The notes under the pieces are model-generated. The model saw only the letters and a list, made by a program, of their open reading frames with translations, had not been told where the DNA came from and ran no database searches. Both the position numbers and the translations under genes were made by a program. From Nitrospira sp. (GTDB lineage: Bacteria; Nitrospirota; Nitrospiria; Nitrospirales; Nitrospiraceae), in the NCBI GenBank assembly GCA_024281365.1, contig JAMXAU010000007.1:1-38673 (forward strand): a stretch of 38,673 nt of DNA. Direction: 5' to 3'. Positions 18,126 through 26,454 of the stretch are shown here, piece after piece; the first letter of the stretch is position 1, and each line of letters starts with the position of its first letter.

Positions 18126-18153
18126 CTTATACTACGGATCAAAACGGGCTCAA
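18126..18153 (-). promoter_or_regulatory. Candidate sigma-70-type promoter for the gspD operon
   Basis: On the minus strand TTGAGC (18153-18148), a 16-bp spacer and TATAAG (18131-18126). The implied transcript start near 18119 gives a leader of about 60 bases to GTG 18060. Matches are 4/6 and 5/6, so this is a moderate prediction. Confidence 0.45.
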
Positions 18154-18274
18154 AGGAAAAGGCCAGAAGTTGAAGGAAGGGAAACTGGGTGAACTCTCCG
18201 CTCACATTCGGATGGAAGCATGACTGTGGTTACTTGCAGGTTCTCCCTTATCGCACACCAATCAATGTTTGCTC

Positions 18275-19570
18275 CTACAATCGCCAATATTTTAGGGAGG
18301 GAGGAATTTGAACCGGATCAAAGATACTCTTGACATCGATCAGAACACCCTGGTTCCGGCTCCGAAGCGGTCTCAATAGCTCCTGAAGGCTCAAATCAGA
18401 AAACCGCTTATGCGCGACAGCCACGATCAATCCATCAAGATCCTTGAGCTGGTCCCACTCAACCAGGTGAATGCCGTACTCTGCCATCGCTTCTTCCTCT
18501 TCAGCAATGGGGTCATGGACCAGCACCTGCACGCCGTACTCATGAAGCTCACGGATAATATCAGGCACTTTGCTATTGCGAAGGTCTGGCACATTTTCCT
18601 TGAACGTCAAACCAAGCACCCCTACACGCAATTCATTGGCCGGGCGCGATAACTGACTGAGCAATTTCATAGTCTGTTCCGCCACGAACTTGCCCATCCC
18701 GTTGTTAATACGACGGCCGGCAAGAATGACTTCTGGATGATACCCCACAGATTCCGCTTTTGAGGTCAAATAATATGGATCCACACCAATGCAATGGCCA
18801 CCGACGAGGCCTGGGGAAAACCTAAGAAAGTTCCACTTCGTCCCTGCAGCCTCGAGAACTGATTTGGTATCGATCCCCAGTCGATGAAAAATCAACGACA
18901 GCTCATTCATCAATGCAATATTCAAATCTCGCTGAGTATTTTCGATCACCTTGGCAGCTTCAGCTACTTTGATTCCGGATGCTCGATGAATGCCTGCCGT
19001 AACAACGAGCGCATAGGTATCAGCTACGATGTCCAGAGCGTCTTGATCCTGCGCTGATACAACCTTGATAATCTTGGCAAGTGTATGCTCTTTATCTCCT
19101 GGATTGATTCGCTCCGGCGAATAACCCAACTTAAAATCAACCCCACCCTTCATACCCGAGACTTTTTCCAAAATAGGCAAGCAGATTTCCTCTGTTGCAC
19201 CAGGATAGACAGTTGACTCGTAGACCACGATGGCACCCGAAGACAGGTTTCGCCCAATCAGCTCTGAGGCTTTTTGTAACGCTGTCAGATCTGGCTGTAA
19301 CGCATCGTTGATCGGTGTGGGCACTGCGACAATAATGAAGTTCGCGGATTTCAGATCGGCTGGCTCCGAAGTATATCGGACCTGAGCAAGACCAAGATCC
19401 TCTTTTGACACTTCGCCGGTCCGATCAATCCCCTTTTGCAATTCCTCGATTTTCTTCTTGTTAATGTCAAATCCAATAACCGGACCAATTTTTCCGAATG
19501 CCACAGCAATTGGGAGGCCGACATAACCCAATCCGACCACTGCAATAGAACGTGCTTGCCGTTTATTCAT
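18275..19570 (-). CDS. tviB: UDP-N-acetylhexosamine 6-dehydrogenase, TviB/VipA type
   Basis: A 431-aa nucleotide-sugar dehydrogenase that oxidises C6 of a UDP-HexNAc to the uronic acid with two NAD+. Rossmann loop GLGYVGLP (13-20), conserved TPIND and YESTVYPGATEE, and the catalytic Cys260 in GTKWNFLR...GLVGGHCIGVDPYYL, which is the TviB/VipA form rather than the UDP-glucose form. ATG 19570 is preceded by GAGAAGGAT. The product would feed surface polysaccharide or glycan synthesis; a broken UDP-glucuronate decarboxylase-like gene lies on the far side of the secretion operon, but no glycosyltransferases are in the window. A nine-base G tract (coding sense) lies 123 bp upstream. Confidence 0.9.
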   Translation of the reverse strand: MNKRQARSIAVVGLGYVGLPIAVAFGKIGPVIGFDINKKKIEELQKGIDRTGEVSKEDLGLAQVRYTSEPADLKSANFIIVAVPTPINDALQPDLTALQKASELIGRNLSSGAIVVYESTVYPGATEEICLPILEKVSGMKGGVDFKLGYSPERINPGDKEHTLAKIIKVVSAQDQDALDIVADTYALVVTAGIHRASGIKVAEAAKVIENTQRDLNIALMNELSLIFHRLGIDTKSVLEAAGTKWNFLRFSPGLVGGHCIGVDPYYLTSKAESVGYHPEVILAGRRINNGMGKFVAEQTMKLLSQLSRPANELRVGVLGLTFKENVPDLRNSKVPDIIRELHEYGVQVLVHDPIAEEEEAMAEYGIHLVEWDQLKDLDGLIVAVAHKRFSDLSLQELLRPLRSRNQGVLIDVKSIFDPVQIPPSLKYWRL

Positions 19571-19692
19571 ATCCTTCTCACATCCTCCAAGACGTCAAAT
19601 ATGGTGGGAACGGTGATAACAATGGCAGAAGATATCTGGATCGTCAAGAATTGTATGGTCTTCTTATAGAGATCTTTCTGTAGCAGCCCCTG

Positions 19693-19701
19693 CCCCCCCC
19701 C
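19693..19701. repeat. Homopolymeric C9 tract upstream of tviB
   Basis: Nine consecutive C on the plus strand (G on the tviB coding strand), 123 bp upstream of the tviB start. Such tracts can slip during replication; whether it touches the tviB promoter is unknown because no clear promoter was found. Confidence 0.6.
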
Positions 19702-19881
19702 TTTTACATACCCTAATTCCACATTGGGCCCTCTATTTAGAGAAAAAGGTGCCTTAATATATCAATACGATCTGAATAAGATGATTACTAACTCTTAATT
19801 CAATCATCAATAATAACAATCTGTTACAACTGATATATGAACTATTTTCTTATTTGTACAATCGTGAGAACCGCGCTCTCC

Positions 19882-19898
19882 TTGTTCCCCGTGAACAA
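19882..19898. promoter_or_regulatory. Inverted repeat, candidate enhancer site for a sigma-54 activator
   Basis: TTGTTC, five bases, GAACAA: perfect 6-bp arms. Its centre (19890) is about 115-120 bp upstream of the -24 element of the sigma-54 promoter, the usual distance for an upstream activating sequence. A shorter palindrome TTGTACAA with the same outer bases lies 28 bp further upstream. Confidence 0.5.
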
Positions 19899-20005
19899 TA
19901 CCTAGATTCGCTGCACACAGCATGACCTGCCCTTTTTCTCCAAATACCTGAAAATCCTCCAAATACACATAGCAACCCGACTGAACCGATTTACCCGTTA
20001 AGCAC

Positions 20006-20019
20006 GGCACTTGATTTGC
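20006..20019 (+). promoter_or_regulatory. Sigma-54 (RpoN) promoter
   Basis: GGCAC (20006-20010), five bases, TTGC (20016-20019). The GG of the -24 box and the GC of the -12 box are exactly 12 bases apart (20006 to 20018), as required. Transcription should start near 20031, about 50 bases before ATG 20083. Only the leading T of the consensus TGGCAC is missing (C). Confidence 0.75.
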
Positions 20020-20034
20020 TCTAGATCCAGCCTC

Positions 20035-20058
20035 ATCGTGAATCGTTCGCTTCACGAT
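20035..20058 (+). promoter_or_regulatory. Inverted repeat in the leader of the BACON-repeat gene
   Basis: ATCGTGAA (20035-20042), eight-base loop, TTCACGAT (20051-20058): perfect 8-bp arms. It starts at the expected transcript start and ends just before the AAGGAGGATC ribosome binding site, so it could be a 5' stem-loop or an operator. Confidence 0.55.
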
Positions 20059-20082
20059 TGACTCGTAAGGAGGATCCAATCA

Positions 20083-21402
20083 ATGCGCCAGACTATTCGG
20101 CAATTGTTGTTGTTCCCCATTGGATTCTGTATGGTTTCTAGTCTATTCGAACCGATGAATGTACCAACCACTAGTGCCTTTGCGGCAACCGGTGATCCCC
20201 CTATCACCACAGCATCTCCGACACCCAATTCGAGACTGATGTCTCGAATGCCGACATTGAGACGGCTTACCACACCACCCACTCCAACACCTGCTATCGC
20301 ACTAAACTCCCTTGGCTTCTCGTTTAGTAGTCAACAGGGTAGTACCCCGCCTCCTCCACAACTCCTGAACGTCAGCAACCGAGGTGGGGGAATCTTGAAC
20401 TGGAATGCTACAACGAGTACATCTTGGTTAACCCTAAGCCCTGCCTCAGGCACCGGCAATGGCACCGTGACCATTACCCCCGTCCTGGGATCCCTTGGGG
20501 TCGGTACCCATATTGGCAGCATCACACTCAGTGCGGCAGGCGCGCAACCCGTTTCTATCCCCGTCACCTTCAGCCTGACGCCGGCGCCTACATCGATCAC
20601 ACTAAGCCCATCATCACTGACCTATACAGGCGTGTCAGGCGGCTCCAATCCGGCCAACCAATCTGTCAACGTCACAGCAAATAGCAACTGGACGGCCAGC
20701 GTCAACGCTGCCTGGCTTAAGCTGAGCACGACCTCCGGTTCTGGCAACGGGACAATTATCGCGAGCGTTGACCTCGGAAATGTTTCAACCCAGACCAATA
20801 CTGCTACCATTTCCGTGACGGCAGGAAACACGACAAGAACTGTCGCCGTGACGCTGACGCTTTCACCTGGCTCCCTGACCCTCTCATCAAATAGCCTTGC
20901 CTTTACGGCAACCCAAGGGTTGGCCAACCCAGCGAGCAAGACCATCACCGTGCAGTCCAATGGGTCCTGGACGGCAACAAAGACCGCCACATGGCTTTCG
21001 CTTAGTCAGACTTCTGGATCTACCAATGGAACCATCACCGCCAACGTGGACACCTCAAAGGCAATTCAGGGAGAGAACCAAGCGACAGTTACAGTGACCA
21101 GTGGAACCGTCATCAAGACCGTAAGGATCACGCTGACACTCAATGCTCCGTCGAGTTCATCCGCAACATTGACATGGAAAGCTAATAGCGAAACAGATCT
21201 GGCGGGATACAAGGTCTACCGTTCAACAATCTCGGGGAAATATGACCAAGGAAATGTCATCGAGATGCTTCGTGGCAATATAACAAGCTACCAAGCAAAA
21301 GACCTCCAATTCGGGAAAACTTACTTCTTTGTCGTAACGGCCTTTGATATCGCGGGAAATGAAAGCGGATATTCAAACGAGGTAAGCAAGAGCGTCTACT
21401 GA
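20083..21402 (+). CDS. Secreted protein with three BACON/Ig-like repeats and a fibronectin type III domain
   Basis: A 439-aa exported protein. The N-terminus has a hydrophobic stretch and a likely signal peptidase site near TSAFAA (residue about 36). After a Pro/Thr-rich linker come three repeats of about 85 residues, each with the pattern 'SWLTLSPASGTGNGTVTITP' (compare AAWLKLSTTSGSGNGTI and ATWLSLSQTSGSTNGTI), characteristic of BACON-type beta-sandwich domains. The C-terminus is a fibronectin type III domain (LTWKANSETDLAGYKVYRS ... YFFVVTAFDIAGNESGYSN). BACON domains are mostly linked to carbohydrate or mucin contact, so a surface or matrix adhesive role is a reasonable inference. A strong AAGGAGG precedes ATG 20083. 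Expression is probably sigma-54 dependent. Confidence 0.85.
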   Translation: MRQTIRQLLLFPIGFCMVSSLFEPMNVPTTSAFAATGDPPITTASPTPNSRLMSRMPTLRRLTTPPTPTPAIALNSLGFSFSSQQGSTPPPPQLLNVSNRGGGILNWNATTSTSWLTLSPASGTGNGTVTITPVLGSLGVGTHIGSITLSAAGAQPVSIPVTFSLTPAPTSITLSPSSLTYTGVSGGSNPANQSVNVTANSNWTASVNAAWLKLSTTSGSGNGTIIASVDLGNVSTQTNTATISVTAGNTTRTVAVTLTLSPGSLTLSSNSLAFTATQGLANPASKTITVQSNGSWTATKTATWLSLSQTSGSTNGTITANVDTSKAIQGENQATVTVTSGTVIKTVRITLTLNAPSSSSATLTWKANSETDLAGYKVYRSTISGKYDQGNVIEMLRGNITSYQAKDLQFGKTYFFVVTAFDIAGNESGYSNEVSKSVY

Positions 21403-21423
21403 TCCTGATAGAGGGCATGGCAT

Positions 21424-21447
21424 GGGCGGTCTTCATCAAGACCGCCC
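21424..21447 (+). terminator. Strong hairpin after the BACON-repeat gene
   Basis: GGGCGGTCTT, loop CATC, AAGACCGCCC: a perfect 10-bp stem, 22 bases after the stop codon. There is no T-run after it, so it may act as a 3' stabiliser or weak terminator rather than a classical intrinsic terminator. Confidence 0.6.
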
Positions 21448-21625
21448 TATCGCTCGAAATAAGACAAACCAGTACTATCACTCACAAGCTTGCAACCGAT
21501 TCAGAAGTAATCAAGGGAAACATGATGAGTATTGTGCTTTGATCAACCAACATTCAAGCCTCTTGCTATTGAAACGGCTTCTACTCAGAACTCCATAGCC
21601 ATCGAGCTTTTTCAGCCGTATATTC

Positions 21626-23059
21626 TTATCGTTCCGCTTCCGTCAAATGCTCCTCGCCTTCCAACTCATCAACCTCTGCGTCGGACCTTCCCTTCGTGGT
21701 CGACGGATGGAGTCCATACTTCCTAAGCATCTTGTAGAAGTCGGCCCTATACCGCCCCGCAAATTGAGCAGCACGTGAGATATTGCCACCCGTCAAATGC
21801 AGCACATTCTTCAGGTAGGTGCGTTCAAACTCTTCCTTCGCCTCTGTAAGCGGCTTGAGTGGTGACTCAGCCGATGCACTGACTGCCGGAAACAAATCTG
21901 GCGTCAACATTTCTTGCTGCGACATCACCACTGCTTTCTCGACCGCATTTTCCAACTCACGCACATTACCCGGCCATGGGTTGATCATCAAGCGATGAAG
22001 CGCGGCAGGCGTAAACCCTTTGATATCCTTATTGGATCGCTTCATGCTCTGCTGAAGGAAATACTGCGCGAGCAACGGGATATCATCGCGCCGCTCACGC
22101 AATGGGGGAATGAATAGAGGAACCACCGAAATTCTATAGTAGAGGTCATTACGGAACGTCCCGTTCTTCACTGCCTCACTGAGATCTTTATTCGTCGCTG
22201 CAAGAATGCGCACATCGACCTTAACAGACGTCTCCGATCCAACCTCTCTGATCTCCCGTTCCTGGACGGCACGCAACAACTTCACCTGCATTGAGAGCGG
22301 CATTTCGCCGATTTCATCAAGAAAGAGCGTCCCTCCATGGGCCATTTGAAAGAGCCCTCGCTTTGCACCATGGGCGCTCGTAAAGGCACCCTTCACGTGC
22401 CCAAACAGCTCACTCTCAAACAGTGTTTCCGGAATGGCAGCACAGTTAAGCGCCACGAACGCACCTTTGCTGCGGCGACTGTTCGCATGAATGACGCGCG
22501 CCATGACCTCCTTACCGGTACCAGTCTCCCCAAAGAGCAGGATCGTCGCATCTGATTCAGCAACCTGACCAATTTGCTGAAAGAGCTGTTGCATTGCCGA
22601 ACTTCGCGCCACGACATTCTCCAGCCCATATAGCTCCTTGACTAACGATTTGAGTCGATCAATCTCACGACTCATCCGCCGTTGAGAGAGCGCTTTATCG
22701 ATCGTCTCCTTGAGCTCTTTATCATCAAACGGTTTTGTCAGATACCCGAACGCCCCGCGCTGCATCGCTTCCACAGCGTTGGGGATACTGCCATGAGCCG
22801 TTAAAATGATGACCGGAAGTCCCGGCTGGTTTTGCAGCAACGCTTCGGTTACATCCAACCCATTTTCATTTCGGAGGCGGAGATCAGTAATCGCCAAATC
22901 AAATGTCGTTTGTTTCGTTGCTTCAACCGCCTCTTGTCCCGTGGTACGGGATGTGACGGAAAATCCCATCGCGGACAACCGCATTTTCAGCAAATGCAAC
23001 AATCCCTCGTCATCATCAATGACAAGAATGTTCTCTCGCTCCATATCTTTTGACTCCAT
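21626..23059 (-). CDS. glrR: Sigma-54-dependent response regulator, GlrR/QseF type
   Basis: A 477-aa three-domain activator. Receiver domain with acidic pocket DDD (15-17), phospho-acceptor Asp59 (AITD) and Lys109. AAA+ domain with Walker A GETGTGKE (177-184), a sigma-54 contact loop reading GAFTSA (224-229) instead of GAFTGA, and Walker B GGTLFLDE (242-249). The C-terminal Fis-type helix-turn-helix contains LHLTGGNISRAAQFAGRYRADFYKML. Gene order histidine kinase, lipoprotein, regulator matches the glrK-yfhG(qseG)-glrR operon of enterobacteria. A C-terminal acidic tail of about 25 residues follows the HTH. A sigma-54 promoter in the window (20006-20019) is a candidate target. AAGG lies upstream of ATG 23059. 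Confidence 0.85.
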   Translation of the reverse strand: MESKDMERENILVIDDDEGLLHLLKMRLSAMGFSVTSRTTGQEAVEATKQTTFDLAITDLRLRNENGLDVTEALLQNQPGLPVIILTAHGSIPNAVEAMQRGAFGYLTKPFDDKELKETIDKALSQRRMSREIDRLKSLVKELYGLENVVARSSAMQQLFQQIGQVAESDATILLFGETGTGKEVMARVIHANSRRSKGAFVALNCAAIPETLFESELFGHVKGAFTSAHGAKRGLFQMAHGGTLFLDEIGEMPLSMQVKLLRAVQEREIREVGSETSVKVDVRILAATNKDLSEAVKNGTFRNDLYYRISVVPLFIPPLRERRDDIPLLAQYFLQQSMKRSNKDIKGFTPAALHRLMINPWPGNVRELENAVEKAVVMSQQEMLTPDLFPAVSASAESPLKPLTEAKEEFERTYLKNVLHLTGGNISRAAQFAGRYRADFYKMLRKYGLHPSTTKGRSDAEVDELEGEEHLTEAER

Positions 23060-23081
23060 GATTACCTTATCTTTCTGGCCT

Positions 23082-23855
23082 TCATTGGGGTGTCGTTTCT
23101 GAGCCCGGGATAGGAACCGTCGTCAGCGGGGGACGGATCGGACGAACCTTTTCGCGCATCTCTTGATCGATTCGCTTCAACGCCTCAAGTTGAGAAGACA
23201 GCTCTTCAATCTTCTTATCTCGTTCAGCCAATTGTTTTTGCAGCGCGACAGGATCTGCCGATCCCTTTATCGAATCTTTCTTGGAGAGGAGCGTCTCTAT
23301 TCTGCGGTCGCGCTCCGCCAACTCCCGCTGCAACGCCTCCATCGCCTCCGACTCATCATCCTTCGAGGCATGGAATTGTTGGATCATCACCTGCTCATCA
23401 AGCAAGTTCCGAACCAGACGATCCGTCACTATCGCTAATGATGTGTGCGCTTCCGCAATCGCAGGGGCAGTCAGGACGGATTCCGGCCATCCCTTCTGCC
23501 CAGAAACAACGGGTTTCTGGATGACTTGCAGCCAGGCTTTACTCGTCCTTGCGACCGGTCCTGTTGGAGTCACGGCCAGAACTTTTTCAAAGTATTTCGC
23601 TGCAACTTCGCGACTTTCATAGAGCCCAAGAAGTCCAAGCGTAAAATACACCTGATCGCAAGAGCGTGATTGGACACATCGCGAGACTAAATCCTCTTGT
23701 TTCTTTGCAAGCGATTGAAAACTAGCAGCTTCTCCTGGATCAGTCACAAAATAGGGGCGAGAGATAGGGACGGACGTCGTCCACGCTGCACATGCGGCTA
23801 GAAAAAAAGGCAGAGCGCAGTAACTAATCGTCATAAGAAATGTCTTCGTGTTCAC
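23082..23855 (-). CDS. QseG/YfhG-like lipoprotein
   Basis: A 257-aa protein starting at GTG 23855, overlapping the kinase stop by four bases (GTGA). The signal peptide ends in the lipobox FFLAAC. The middle part has TPR-like helices (YFTLGLLGLYESREVAAKYFEKVL). The C-terminal third is a coiled coil containing two near-identical heptad blocks, LQRELAERDRRIETL and LQKQLAERDKKIEEL. In enterobacteria the protein between the kinase and regulator (QseG) is an outer-membrane lipoprotein that contacts the kinase. The same position and type here support that role, although sequence identity cannot be judged by eye. Confidence 0.75.
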   Translation of the reverse strand: MNTKTFLMTISYCALPFFLAACAAWTTSVPISRPYFVTDPGEAASFQSLAKKQEDLVSRCVQSRSCDQVYFTLGLLGLYESREVAAKYFEKVLAVTPTGPVARTSKAWLQVIQKPVVSGQKGWPESVLTAPAIAEAHTSLAIVTDRLVRNLLDEQVMIQQFHASKDDESEAMEALQRELAERDRRIETLLSKKDSIKGSADPVALQKQLAERDKKIEELSSQLEALKRIDQEMREKVRPIRPPLTTVPIPGSETTPQ

Positions 23856-25327
23856 GGTTCCCCTTTCCCTTCCGACTTCGTCAACCGTAGGATAAACCGT
23901 ACAGTTGCCCCCTTGCCCCTCTCGCTTTCGATCCAGATTCGTCCTCCATGCGCTTCGACAACATTCTTGACCAATGCCAACCCTAACCCACTTCCTGCAG
24001 TCTGCTTGACCTTGGTACGGCCCTGGTAAAAGCGCTCAAAGATATGTGGCAAGTCCTCTGATGCAATACCAGGCCCCGTATCCGAGACTGAGACCTCCAG
24101 TACACCGGCCTGCAGATCTGGCTTCAGATGCACCTTCACCACGCCCCCTTCGGGGCTGAACTTCAGCGCATTGGACAAAAGATTGTCCAGGACCTGTTCC
24201 AGCCGGGACGCATCCGCCTTAACCCAAGCCCGCTGTCCAGCCTGCTCCAAAACCAATTGGACATGCTTGGAGTCAGCAAGCAACCGAATTTTATTGATGG
24301 ATATGTCAACAATCCGCTGGAGATCAACCGGGACAAACCGATACTCCATCATCCCGGCTTCCATTTTCGACAAATCTAGAATCGTGGCGATGAGATGCAT
24401 CAGCCGTTTACTGCTGTCAGCCATGATCCGAAGCGTCATGCGCTGCTCAGGCATCAGCGGCCCAGGTATCTCGTCAAGCAAAAGGTTTGTCCCCTCCTGA
24501 ATTGATGCCATGGGTGTTCGCAATTCATGGGACACGTGCGCGAGAAAATCCGTTTTCATCTCGTCGATTTCTTGGAGCTTCTGGCCCATCCAGTTCACGG
24601 AATCTACCAACTCACGGAGCTCGGCCGGAACCTTGATTGTGAGGGATGCCCCAAAATTCCCCTGTCCGATCTGTTTGATATGTCCCTGCAGCTCTCGGAG
24701 AGGACGCAGAATCGTATAGCTTGCCAAGCCAGCCAACCCCAATCCGAACATCAACGCCACAAGAACAAGCTGCTCCGTTACCGCCTCGGCTTGGGCGGCA
24801 CTTGCGCGCGATTCGGTCACCCCGACACTGACTCGAGCTTCATGAAGATCGATATAACTCTGCAACGTGAAAGACATGCGGTCTGTGAGGCTATCGCGCT
24901 TGCTTTCATAGTCTGGGGTCGCAGGATGGGTCGACCTTGCTGCCGCTTGAACGGTACTGTCAAATAATCGTGATCGTTCTTTCAACAACTCACCCGTCTC
25001 TTGTAAAAGCGTCAAGCCACGACTGGAACTTTCCTGTCCTCGCAACAGGTGAAGCACCCGCTGAAACTCTTCAACTTCTTCAGTCAAGTTAGTGCGGAAT
25101 GTGGGATCTTTCGTGGCAAGAAACTTCTTTTCACTATTCTGTTGGGCATACAGCGACCCTAACAGCCTTTTGGCGGATTCAACGGCTGGGTAGTGATACG
25201 ATGCCATTTGGGTACTCATGGCCGTCAACTGTCGAAGTTGAAACAGTGCGTAAAGATTGACTCCCCCCATCACTGCAATAATGACCAGGGAGGTCAAAAC
25301 CAGCCTCGAGAATATTGAAAGTCGCAT
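23852..25327 (-). CDS. glrK: Sensor histidine kinase, GlrK/QseE type
   Basis: A 491-aa membrane kinase: helix 1 at residues about 8-30, a helical periplasmic domain (about 31-186), helix 2 at about 187-207, HAMP (about 205-257), dimerisation domain with phospho-acceptor His267 in SHELRTPMASI, and a complete ATPase domain (N box NLLSNALKFSP, G1 DTGPGIA, F box IFERFYQG, G2 GSGLGLALVK). It should phosphorylate the GlrR-type regulator two genes on. ATG 25327 begins the operon; no sigma-54 or clear sigma-70 promoter was found in the 160 bp upstream. Confidence 0.85.
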   Translation of the reverse strand: MRLSIFSRLVLTSLVIIAVMGGVNLYALFQLRQLTAMSTQMASYHYPAVESAKRLLGSLYAQQNSEKKFLATKDPTFRTNLTEEVEEFQRVLHLLRGQESSSRGLTLLQETGELLKERSRLFDSTVQAAARSTHPATPDYESKRDSLTDRMSFTLQSYIDLHEARVSVGVTESRASAAQAEAVTEQLVLVALMFGLGLAGLASYTILRPLRELQGHIKQIGQGNFGASLTIKVPAELRELVDSVNWMGQKLQEIDEMKTDFLAHVSHELRTPMASIQEGTNLLLDEIPGPLMPEQRMTLRIMADSSKRLMHLIATILDLSKMEAGMMEYRFVPVDLQRIVDISINKIRLLADSKHVQLVLEQAGQRAWVKADASRLEQVLDNLLSNALKFSPEGGVVKVHLKPDLQAGVLEVSVSDTGPGIASEDLPHIFERFYQGRTKVKQTAGSGLGLALVKNVVEAHGGRIWIESERGKGATVRFILRLTKSEGKGEP

Positions 25328-25487
25328 GAGTCCGTGCCTCGCTCGGACTAGGTCATAGATGGGCAGAACTCAGGTGTAGGGCAATCCATACACTATTTCA
25401 GCTTCCGACCACAAGGGCATGTCCCTGCCTGGAGATAACTATGGCTCGGACCGACCTGATTTTTCCGAGAAAATCTGTCCTAGACGG

Positions 25488-26321
25488 TTACTGTCTAGTA
25501 TCGAATTGGTGAGAAAAGAGCCGTTGTCTCCTGGATGACCCGTGAAGCGACGCAAAAAGATGACCGCGAAACAACAAGATGGCCATGGCTACTGGTGGAG
25601 TGAGGAGGAGAAGCACGATCTCCTGCCCTTCTGAATCAAGTCCAATGTAAGACAGCCACCCTCCGATGGCAGTCAGTGGTAGCATGAGAATTTGAAGGAA
25701 ATCGAGCCCAGCTCCTCGCCCAGCACGACCGGACAGTGAAAAGAATTCTTGCAGCCCACTCGGAGAAAGCACCACAGGCAAGATGAGCAGGACGAATGGG
25801 AGAAACCATTCGACCCAATGTTCCATCACAAATTCATAGGATGTCTTGAACACCTCAAGCGTTGAGTCGTGTCGCACCTGATAAATCACTTCCGGTGCTG
25901 GGTTCAACAGGATGAAGACCAAGAGCAGGAATGCGGAGAGAAGAAATTGACCATACGCCGGATTGGCTTGCAAACCCATATCGAGCAAGAGCGTCGGCAA
26001 CCATAATACAAAACCAACACCGATCACGTCCCAAAAGTAATGCCCGAAGCTTTCGGTCACATCCGAGAACCCAAGGGTTCTCGACGCGCTCAGCGACTGT
26101 TCGATCAACCGGAGTGTGGATCCCACCAGGAGGGCATTCACGATACCAAGTAGAAAACCACCGGCCATTCCCAACGGAGCAGCGATCTTTGCAATACCCA
26201 AAAAAAGCAACCCAAAGAGAATGAGCGCCACCATTGATATCCAACTTTTGGTCAGCGAGCGCCATGTCGCCTGCAAAACATGCCGATAGAGTTGAACCGT
26301 AGCCGAAGCGAGATTGCTCAT
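25488..26321 (-). CDS. Polytopic membrane protein of unknown function
   Basis: A 277-aa hydrophobic protein read from ATG 26321; the open frame continues to TTG 26360. About six membrane helices can be seen (for instance MVALILFGLLFLGIAKIAA, VIGVGFVLWLPTLLLDMGL, LLSAFLLLVFILLNPAPEV, WFLPFVLLILPVVL and IVLLLLTPPVAMAILLF). The order of loops and the stretch NPAPEVIYQVRHDSTLEVFKTSY recall integral membrane proteins annotated only as unknown. It is divergent from clpB and about 160 bp from glrK. I do not recognise the family. Confidence 0.7.
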   Translation of the reverse strand: MSNLASATVQLYRHVLQATWRSLTKSWISMVALILFGLLFLGIAKIAAPLGMAGGFLLGIVNALLVGSTLRLIEQSLSASRTLGFSDVTESFGHYFWDVIGVGFVLWLPTLLLDMGLQANPAYGQFLLSAFLLLVFILLNPAPEVIYQVRHDSTLEVFKTSYEFVMEHWVEWFLPFVLLILPVVLSPSGLQEFFSLSGRAGRGAGLDFLQILMLPLTAIGGWLSYIGLDSEGQEIVLLLLTPPVAMAILLFRGHLFASLHGSSRRQRLFSHQFDTRQ

Positions 26322-26400
26322 GCTGATGCGTACCCTAGTCGGGATCGGGCGAGAGGTCAAGCACTAGTCACGCTGTCGCATTAAGAACGAACCTTGCTGG

Positions 26401-26428
26401 TTGACTTATCCAGCCAAATGATTATCAC
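26401..26428 (+). promoter_or_regulatory. Candidate clpB promoter
   Basis: TTGACT (26401-26406), 16-bp spacer, TATCAC (26423-26428), about 46 bases before ATG 26474. It does not look like an enterobacterial heat-shock (sigma-32) promoter. The -10 end overlaps the first of two direct repeats. Confidence 0.4.
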
Positions 26429-26454
26429 TGAACACAGCAGCCAAATGACTATCA
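26411..26454 (+). repeat. Pair of 17-bp direct repeats in the clpB leader
   Basis: CAGCCAAATGATTATCA (26411-26427) and CAGCCAAATGACTATCA (26438-26454) match at 16 of 17 bases, start to start 27 bp. The first overlaps the putative -10 element and contains TGATTATCA, a near-palindrome. This looks like a regulator binding pair. Confidence 0.65.

Larger units (their letters stand above)
19571..20005. other. AT-rich divergent intergenic region
   Basis: About 435 bp between tviB (leftward) and the sigma-54 promoter of the BACON-repeat gene (rightward). It holds a C9 tract at 19693-19701, an AT-rich stretch at about 19740-19860, the palindrome TTGTACAA (19854-19861) and the inverted repeat 19882-19898. 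The minus-strand open frame at 19807-20079 has no start signal and no protein-like composition, and I do not call it. Confidence 0.6.

Noticed and set aside
19748-19756. GGTGCC upstream of tviB as a possible minus-strand sigma-54 promoter
   Set aside because: The matching -12 element is absent (GAGA instead of GCAA).
19807-20079. Minus-strand 90-codon frame across the sigma-54 promoter region
   Set aside because: No start signal, and it covers promoter elements of the opposite strand; the product does not look like a real protein.
25332-25345. GTGCC near the glrK start as a possible minus-strand sigma-54 -24 box
   Set aside because: The -12 GCAA partner is missing at the required spacing.
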